NCBI GenBank assembly: GCA_022616275.1
Contig: JAKEFB010000081.1
Span: 1-45,030 of the forward strand
Length of the DNA: 45,030 nucleotides
From: Chloroflexota bacterium
Lineage (GTDB): Bacteria > Chloroflexota > Anaerolineae > Promineifilales > Promineifilaceae
Direction: 5' to 3'
Shown here: one piece after another, positions 40,425 to 45,030 of the stretch
Layout of the letters: every line of letters starts with the position of its first letter
How positions within the stretch are numbered: position 1 is the first letter of the stretch
The notes under the pieces: model-generated
Told to the model about the DNA's origin: nothing
The model's input: the letters and a program-made list of their open reading frames with translations, nothing else
Database searches by the model: none
Position numbers and translations under genes: made by a program

Positions 40425-41267
40425 ATGTTTAACACCAGTTGGCCCATTTTGATCGTTGACGATGAACCGGACGTCTTACAGTTGTCCAAATTGGTGATGG
40501 AGGACTTTACGGTCTATGGCTTGCCGGTCGAACTGCACACGGCCGAGAGCAAAGCCCAGGCGCTTGAATTGATAAAAACCAAGTTGATCCCGGTCTTGCC
40601 CAGTGTCCCGGCGCCACGAGTCTCAGTCGCCTTTATTGACGTGGTGATGGAGAGTGATACGGCCGGCCTGGAGTTGTGCGAATACATCCGGGAAACGATG
40701 GGGAATAAGGTCGTCCAGCTCTTCATTCGTACCGGCCAGCCCGGCGTGGCTCCAGAGCGCGAGGTGATTGACCGCTACGACATCAACGGCTACTTCACCA
40801 AGGCCGAAGCGACCGAGGATAAGCTTTACTCGCTGGTCAAGAGTGGGGTACGCCAGTACCTTTCCTTCACGGCGGCCATGGCATCGTCTATGATCATGTC
40901 AGTCGCCATCGCCGGTTCTGGCTCACGGCAATCACTCAAGGGGGTCTTGCAAGCCCTGCCCATGCTGCGGCGTGATGGTCATTTCCTCTTTGTTGACGGC
41001 GAGCCTATCGTCGGCGGCCTGGACGAGGCCGAAGCGCAAGAGCTGGCGGCCCGGCTCGGCCGCTTAGAAGGACAAGCCATCATGGGTGGCAAATTTGCCG
41101 TAGATAGTGACCGCAATATGCTTTTCGCGGTAGAAGGCAACGCCATGAAAGCCAGCATTCAGCATGTGATCAAGGGCGACTGGAATTTCACGCCACCGGA
41201 CACAGTGAAGACCCTGCTGCTTTCAAGCTGGTCTGCGCTTGGCACCCTTTGGAAGCAAGCTCCCTAG
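40425..41267 (+). CDS. Response regulator with extended receiver (DUF3369-like neighbourhood)
   Basis: A 280-aa protein. The receiver is intact: VDDEPD at 11-16, phospho-acceptor Asp72 in AFIDVVMESD, IRTGQPGVAPEREVIDRYDI in place of the usual switch Thr region, and GYFTKAEAT with the Lys. The RTGQPGxAPE block is characteristic of receivers found with DUF3369 response regulators. The C-terminal 130 residues have no DNA-binding or enzymatic motif; VAIAGSGSRQSLKGVLQAL and GHFLFVDGEPIVGG suggest a small sensor-like fold, perhaps a degenerate roadblock or PAS-type domain. AAGGAGG precedes the ATG at ideal distance. Probable partner of the cNMP-kinase upstream; output unknown. Confidence 0.83.
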   Translation: MFNTSWPILIVDDEPDVLQLSKLVMEDFTVYGLPVELHTAESKAQALELIKTKLIPVLPSVPAPRVSVAFIDVVMESDTAGLELCEYIRETMGNKVVQLFIRTGQPGVAPEREVIDRYDINGYFTKAEATEDKLYSLVKSGVRQYLSFTAAMASSMIMSVAIAGSGSRQSLKGVLQALPMLRRDGHFLFVDGEPIVGGLDEAEAQELAARLGRLEGQAIMGGKFAVDSDRNMLFAVEGNAMKASIQHVIKGDWNFTPPDTVKTLLLSSWSALGTLWKQAP

Positions 41268-41332
41268 TTCCGCTCTTAACCCTGGAGGTTTCTAAACCCC
41301 AGAGGTCTTTATGAAGGGCGAGATGAAGCCAA

Positions 41333-42658
41333 ATGAAGCTCAATTGGAAACAGGCGATTGCCCTGGGTTTTGGCTTTGCCGCCATTTTTCTCATCTGGCC
41401 TGTCTTTAACCAATTTGTGCCCCTCTTTCTTCAGGCGGGCAATCCGCTGGTAGACGAGCAATTGCTGCTGGCCGGCCGGCCGTTACTGGACGTGCGGGGC
41501 TTTGGTCTGTCGCCCACGCTGGCCTTCTTCATCATGACGTGGGACAACCTGATCAACATCTTTGTCCAACCCTGGGTGGGCGTAACCAGCGACAGAACCT
41601 GGACTCGTTTCGGCCGGCGCAAGCCGTGGTTGTTGGCCGGCGTACCGCTGGCGGCTCTCGGCTTCGTCTTTATCCCCCTGGCCGGCACCATCCTGGCCAT
41701 TCTGGTGGCCATCCTGGTCGTCAACGTGGGCATGGCGATTTTTCGAGCGCCAGCGGCCGCTTTGCTCGGCGATCTATTCCCGCCAGGGCAGCGCAGCCAG
41801 GTCAGAGGCATTGCCAGCGTGATGGCCGGCAGCAGCGGCGCGCTGGCCTTAGTCGCCGGCAGCTTCCTTTTTGAGCGGGCCGGCCGGGCAGTCCCGTTTA
41901 TCGCCAGTAGTGTGTTCATGGTCGTCTTTGCTGCGCTTGCCGCCCTGTTGATCATAGAGCCAAACCCTACCGCTCAGGGCAGAGCTACGGCGTTCGGCCC
42001 CGGCAAAATCGTTAGACCTGTCAAAGAGGCTGAAGCAGCAAAACCCACCAGTAGCGTTTTGAGCCTCCTGCGCGCCCTCTGGCAGGCAGAAGACCACCGC
42101 ACCCTCCTGTTTTTACTCACCATTCTGCTCTCGTTTATGGTGTCCGAAAGCCTGCAAGCCGGCCTCTCTTCCTTTGCCGTCTTCACCCTCGGCCTGTCGC
42201 CGGGGGAGGCGGCCCGCTTCGCCGCCCTCTCGGCCGTGGCCATCATCCTCTTTGCCTTTCCCGGCGGGCTGATTGGGGCGCGGATCGGCCGGCAGCGCAG
42301 CATCAGTATTGGTCTGGCCGGACTGTTCCTGGTAGCCGGTGGCGGTGCCTTATTGATTCGCCACCCGGCCACCCTGGCGATTGTGTTGGTACTGGCCGGT
42401 TTCTTTTGGGCGCTGGTTGTCATCAACGACCTGCCCCTCCTCTATGACCTCGGCGACGAAGGCCAGATTGGCGCTTATACCGGCGTCTATTTCGTGGCGA
42501 CCCAGGCAGCGGCCGTGCTTGGCCCCACCCTGGCCGGTTTCTCGATAGACCTTGCTGGCTCCCATCGGGTTCTGTTTGCCTTTGCGGCCGTTTGTGCTTT
42601 GTTGGCCTGGGTGGCGTTACGGCAGGTAAGACCGCCGACGGTTGAAACCGCCGGCTAG
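41333..42658 (+). CDS. MFS transporter, SLC45/GPH-like
   Basis: A 441-aa membrane protein with about twelve hydrophobic segments. The loop SDRTWTRFGRRKPWLLAGVP (83-102) is the A-motif of SLC45/sucrose-proton and GPH-type transporters; FRAPAAALLGDLFPPGQRSQ (about 138-157) is the second typical loop. The first segment begins right at the N-terminus (ALGFGFAAIFLIWPVF). The central cytoplasmic loop (about 205-250) is basic. It probably moves a disaccharide or drug with protons. It stands alone; the next gene is 170 bases away. Its last codons and the TAG are part of a double-hairpin repeat, so the C-terminus may have been shaped by that insertion. Confidence 0.85.
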   Translation: MKLNWKQAIALGFGFAAIFLIWPVFNQFVPLFLQAGNPLVDEQLLLAGRPLLDVRGFGLSPTLAFFIMTWDNLINIFVQPWVGVTSDRTWTRFGRRKPWLLAGVPLAALGFVFIPLAGTILAILVAILVVNVGMAIFRAPAAALLGDLFPPGQRSQVRGIASVMAGSSGALALVAGSFLFERAGRAVPFIASSVFMVVFAALAALLIIEPNPTAQGRATAFGPGKIVRPVKEAEAAKPTSSVLSLLRALWQAEDHRTLLFLLTILLSFMVSESLQAGLSSFAVFTLGLSPGEAARFAALSAVAIILFAFPGGLIGARIGRQRSISIGLAGLFLVAGGGALLIRHPATLAIVLVLAGFFWALVVINDLPLLYDLGDEGQIGAYTGVYFVATQAAAVLGPTLAGFSIDLAGSHRVLFAFAAVCALLAWVALRQVRPPTVETAG

Positions 42659-42684
42659 TAATGGAAAGTGCGTTAAAACGCACT
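42634..42684 (+). repeat. Double-hairpin repeat, copy 2
   Basis: Hairpin 1: GCCGACGGTT-GA-AACCGCCGGC (42634-42655, one A-C mismatch), 11-base linker starting TAG, hairpin 2: AGTGCGTT-AA-AACGCACT (42667-42684). The TAG of the linker is the stop codon of the transporter gene. Confidence 0.7.
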
Positions 42685-42762
42685 GAAGCAACCAGCTTGA
42701 GACTGTTATAATCTCCTGGTATCGGCAGGCAAAGCTTTGTTGATCGAATCGCGAGGTGGCAC

Positions 42763-42831
42763 GTGACCCTACTAGAAAAATCACCAATCTATCAGGAAAT
42801 CCTGGAAAAGGGTGTTGAACAAGGAAGGTGA
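42763..42831 (+). pseudogene. C-terminal remnant of an Rpn-like protein
   Basis: Twenty-two codons from GTG 42763: VTLLEKSPIYQEILEKGVEQ, GR, TGA. The pattern SPIYQEILEKGxEQG is the typical tail of Rpn/DUF4351-type PD-(D/E)XK proteins of Chloroflexota and cyanobacteria. The nuclease part is absent. The stop overlaps the ribosome site of the hydrolase gene (AAGGAAGGTGA). Confidence 0.5.
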
Positions 42832-42836
42832 ACGAG

Positions 42837-43697
42837 ATGATCACCAAACAAGTGATGATCCAGTCGGGCCGCGTGACGACGGAAGGGGATGATCTTTACT
42901 ACGAAGTGCGCGGCCAGGGACAGCCGCTGCTGATGATCGCCCCCGCTGCCGGGGATGGGTGGCATTATTCATTCGTGGCCGATATTCTCGCAAATGAATA
43001 CAAAGCTATCACCTACGACCGCCGCGCCAACGCTCGCAGCACGATGAACGTCCCCCAGAACTTCGAGATCAGCCAGCAGAGCCGCGATGCGGTGGCCGTG
43101 CTGGGCGCGGCCGGCGAGACATCCGCCTTCGTCTTTGGCAACAGCAGTGGTGCGGTCATTGCCCTGGACATGGCGAAAACCCAGCCACAGGCGATCCGCG
43201 CAGTTGTAGTGCACGAAGCGCCGCTTGCACGCATGCATCCAAAGGCCGCGAAATGGCAGCGTTTCTTTGCCAGCGTTTATTTGACCGCATTCCGCTTTGG
43301 CTCGACACTGGGCGCGCTCCGGTTCTTGCTTGGCGCTAAACTTCCGGTTGGACAGATGATCAAGGCTACCAGGGAAGTAAACATTCACAGGGAGCAGAGC
43401 AGCGAACCGTACATCGGCGCGAAGGATGCCGTTGATGTCCTGATAAAGCAGGAATTGCTGCCCGTCGCCAACTACCTGCCGGATATCGAGAGGATCAAGC
43501 AAAACGGGGTCAGGGTGTTCATCGCTGTCAGCAAATGGGGCCTGGATAGAAAGACGTGGTACGCACAGGTGGCTCAAATCCTAGCGGAGAAACTCGGCTG
43601 TGAGCTGGTCACTTTCCCCGGCCATCATGGTTCTTTTTTGGATATGCCGGATGAATTTGCCGCCACGCTGCGCACTGTCTTGCACAAAGCGGACTGA
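42837..43697 (+). CDS. Alpha/beta hydrolase
   Basis: A 286-aa hydrolase. The beta-sheet entry YYEVRGQGQPLLMIAPAAGD (21-40) carries the oxyanion region; the nucleophile elbow is GNSSGA with Ser103; the His is in FPGHHGSFLDMP near residue 263, followed by the usual DEFAATLRTVL. A lid region of about 60 residues (GKLP-type LLGAKLPVGQMIKATREVN) covers the active site. ATG 42837 is better placed relative to AAGGAAGG than GTG 42828. Substrate unknown: esterase, lactonase or haloperoxidase-like. Its 3' end overlaps, in antisense, the extended end of the beta-helix gene by about 117 bases. Confidence 0.87.
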   Translation: MITKQVMIQSGRVTTEGDDLYYEVRGQGQPLLMIAPAAGDGWHYSFVADILANEYKAITYDRRANARSTMNVPQNFEISQQSRDAVAVLGAAGETSAFVFGNSSGAVIALDMAKTQPQAIRAVVVHEAPLARMHPKAAKWQRFFASVYLTAFRFGSTLGALRFLLGAKLPVGQMIKATREVNIHREQSSEPYIGAKDAVDVLIKQELLPVANYLPDIERIKQNGVRVFIAVSKWGLDRKTWYAQVAQILAEKLGCELVTFPGHHGSFLDMPDEFAATLRTVLHKAD

Positions 43698-45030
43698 CGA
43701 CGGCCACATCCCTTCGCCATTCTCGTAGGCGCCGATGTCGCAGCGCTTTTCATCATCGCCATCGCCGTCCAGATGCCTTCCAAAGCCACGCTGGTCGTCT
43801 TCGAGGAGCTGGCCTTGATCGTCAAGGCAGCCGCCGGGGTGGGCTGTCTCCACGGCCGGGCTGCCCAGCGGAATGGCCTGCGTCCAGGTCAACCCGCCAT
43901 TGTCCTGCAACGGGCCTAGCTGGGGGTCCTGGCCGATGATGTTGCCGGTCAGGTCGCCCAGGATGTGGCAGACGCTGTCCGATTCGATGAGGTTGTAGCC
44001 ATCGGAGTACACGTCTCCGAAGCAATCGTCGGGTACGTCGCCGCTGCTATCCGGGTGAAAGTTGTCGGCCAGCAGCGTGTTTTGCAGGCGGACGCCGCCG
44101 CTCTCGTTAAAGATGCCACCGCCGGCGCCGCGCTTGTCCTCGTCGCCGTCGGCCTGGTTGGCGGCGACGGTGGCGCTGTAGAGGGACACGTCCCCCTTGT
44201 GATTAAAGATGCCGCCGCCGTCAATTGTGGCGATATTGCCGGATACGGTAGTGTTGACCAGGACCAGACGGGTATAGCCATAGTCATTGTTGTGGTTGAA
44301 GATGCCGGCGCCGTGTATGGCGTGGTTGTCGCTGACGGTACTCTGGACGAGGGTCATGGCGCCGAACCGGTGGTAGATGCCCCCGCCGTCAGGGAAGGCG
44401 CCGTTATCGCTGATGGTGCTGCGGCTAATGATGGTCTCGCCTCCCTCCTGGAAGAGGCCGCCGCCGAAGGCCGCGCTGTTGCCGCTAATCTGGCTGTCGG
44501 TTATCTCGGCCGTGTCGCCGCCCAGGTAGAGACCGCCGCCGCCATCGCCTACGATGAGGTCGGATACGTTGCCGGTCACGGTGCTCTCGACCAGTTTGAA
44601 GGTGGCGGCCGTGCTGACGAGAATACCGCCACCGGTCGTTGGCGCGTAATTATCCTCGATGGCGCTTCGATAGACGTGCAGCCAGCCGTTAGAGAGGTAG
44701 ATGCCGCCGCCATAGTCGGCCGAGTCGTTATGGACGACCCAGCTTTGGTCTACCACCACGCCACTGCTGACGGCATAGATGGCCCCGCCGTAGCCCCAGA
44801 CGCCGTCGCCGCTGTTCTCCATGAGCACACTCTGGCTGACCAGCAGGTCGGCATTGTCGTTGAAGATGGCCCCGCCAAAACCGAATTCGCCCTGGGCCTG
44901 GTTGTAGGCCAGGTTACTGCCCTTCACGTCGAGCCGGCCGCCGTCGTTATAGATAGCGCCGCCACCCCAATAGGTGGAGGTGCTGTCGAGCACCTGGCTA
45001 TCCTCGAACGTCAGGACCATGCCCTGATTG
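43581..45030 (-). CDS. Parallel beta-helix surface protein (choice-of-anchor Q type), partial
   Basis: An open frame continuing past the right edge; at least 482 residues are in the window. It consists of imperfect repeats of GGGIYN/GGAIFND with TVSGNxA/STISDN blocks every 30 to 40 residues, a right-handed parallel beta-helix like polymorphic outer membrane proteins. Near the end, LLADNFHPDSSGD to DCFGDVYSDGYNLIES, DPQLGPLQDNGGLTWTQAI, GSPAVETAHPGGC and CDIGAYE form the choice-of-anchor Q closing segment. After GAYE about 50 residues follow that do not fit the family and lie antisense to the hydrolase gene, so the natural end was probably replaced by rearrangement. Likely secreted and adhesive; the signal peptide is outside the window. 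Confidence 0.85.
   Translation of the reverse strand, partial: NQGMVLTFEDSQVLDSTSTYWGGGAIYNDGGRLDVKGSNLAYNQAQGEFGFGGAIFNDNADLLVSQSVLMENSGDGVWGYGGAIYAVSSGVVVDQSWVVHNDSADYGGGIYLSNGWLHVYRSAIEDNYAPTTGGGILVSTAATFKLVESTVTGNVSDLIVGDGGGGLYLGGDTAEITDSQISGNSAAFGGGLFQEGGETIISRSTISDNGAFPDGGGIYHRFGAMTLVQSTVSDNHAIHGAGIFNHNNDYGYTRLVLVNTTVSGNIATIDGGGIFNHKGDVSLYSATVAANQADGDEDKRGAGGGIFNESGGVRLQNTLLADNFHPDSSGDVPDDCFGDVYSDGYNLIESDSVCHILGDLTGNIIGQDPQLGPLQDNGGLTWTQAIPLGSPAVETAHPGGCLDDQGQLLEDDQRGFGRHLDGDGDDEKRCDIGAYENGEGMWPSSVRFVQDSAQRGGKFIRHIQKRTMMAGESDQLTAEFLR

Overview
The window looks like chromosomal DNA of an uncultured or environmental member of the Chloroflexota (Anaerolineae/Caldilineae/Ardenticatenia type). 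This is an inference from the GCCGGCC-rich coding style, the dense short-repeat litter between genes (runs of GACAAGG, CACGAATT and ACGCAGAT type) and the protein mix: lipoprotein sugar binders with acidic linkers, many Gfo/Idh/MocA enzymes, DUF433/DUF2442 orphans and a beta-helix surface protein. No rRNA, tRNA, transposase or CRISPR array was found.

Layout. (1) 1-2343: an AT-richer patch with a stand-alone reverse transcriptase and a DUF4145 protein, preceded by a stem-loop; a candidate defence pair. (2) 2522-21071: a large uronate/glycan catabolism locus built as two divergent units around a GntR regulator and a strong nested palindrome at 10785-10818. Leftward: GntR, DapA-family lyase/aldolase, Old Yellow Enzyme-type oxidoreductase, cupin, two Gfo/Idh/MocA oxidoreductases and a TIM-barrel glycoside hydrolase-like protein. 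Rightward: sugar-binding lipoprotein, two CUT1-type permeases, a DUF624 protein, a third Gfo/Idh/MocA enzyme, an enolase-superfamily sugar acid dehydratase, uronate isomerase (UxaC), KDPG aldolase and KDG kinase. Together they read as: import of a uronate-containing glycan fragment, isomerisation, reduction (probably by a Gfo/Idh/MocA enzyme, since no UxaB/UxuB is present), dehydration to KDG, phosphorylation and aldol cleavage. The transporter ATPase is missing and must be shared.

(3) 21195-26416: signalling and envelope genes. These are a lone receiver protein, a MerR-type regulator with an unusual membrane tail, a histidine kinase, a PepSY protein and a secreted protein. The last three share an almost identically spaced operator/promoter. 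Two nearly identical cassettes (terminator, promoter, about 57-nt C-rich RNA, terminator) sit at 21578-21690 and 25195-25306 and are good small RNA candidates.

(4) 27030-37768: a leftward five-gene operon with clearly lower GC than its flanks. In transcription order it encodes a DUF4338 (Druantia DruA-like) protein, a P-loop ATPase resembling DptF, a DptG-position protein, a 1562-aa FtsK/HerA-like ATPase resembling DptH, and a small protein with a HEPN-type RNATTH motif. Genes are separated by 2 to 16 bases. No DNA modification genes are next to it. This is the best candidate for an undescribed defence system in the window.

(5) 37784-45030: toxin-antitoxin debris (a broken antitoxin, orphan DUF433 and DUF2442 proteins), a 40-bp tandem repeat array, a cyclic-nucleotide-domain histidine kinase with its response regulator, an MFS/SLC45-like transporter, an alpha/beta hydrolase, and the 3' part of a parallel beta-helix surface protein that runs off the right edge.
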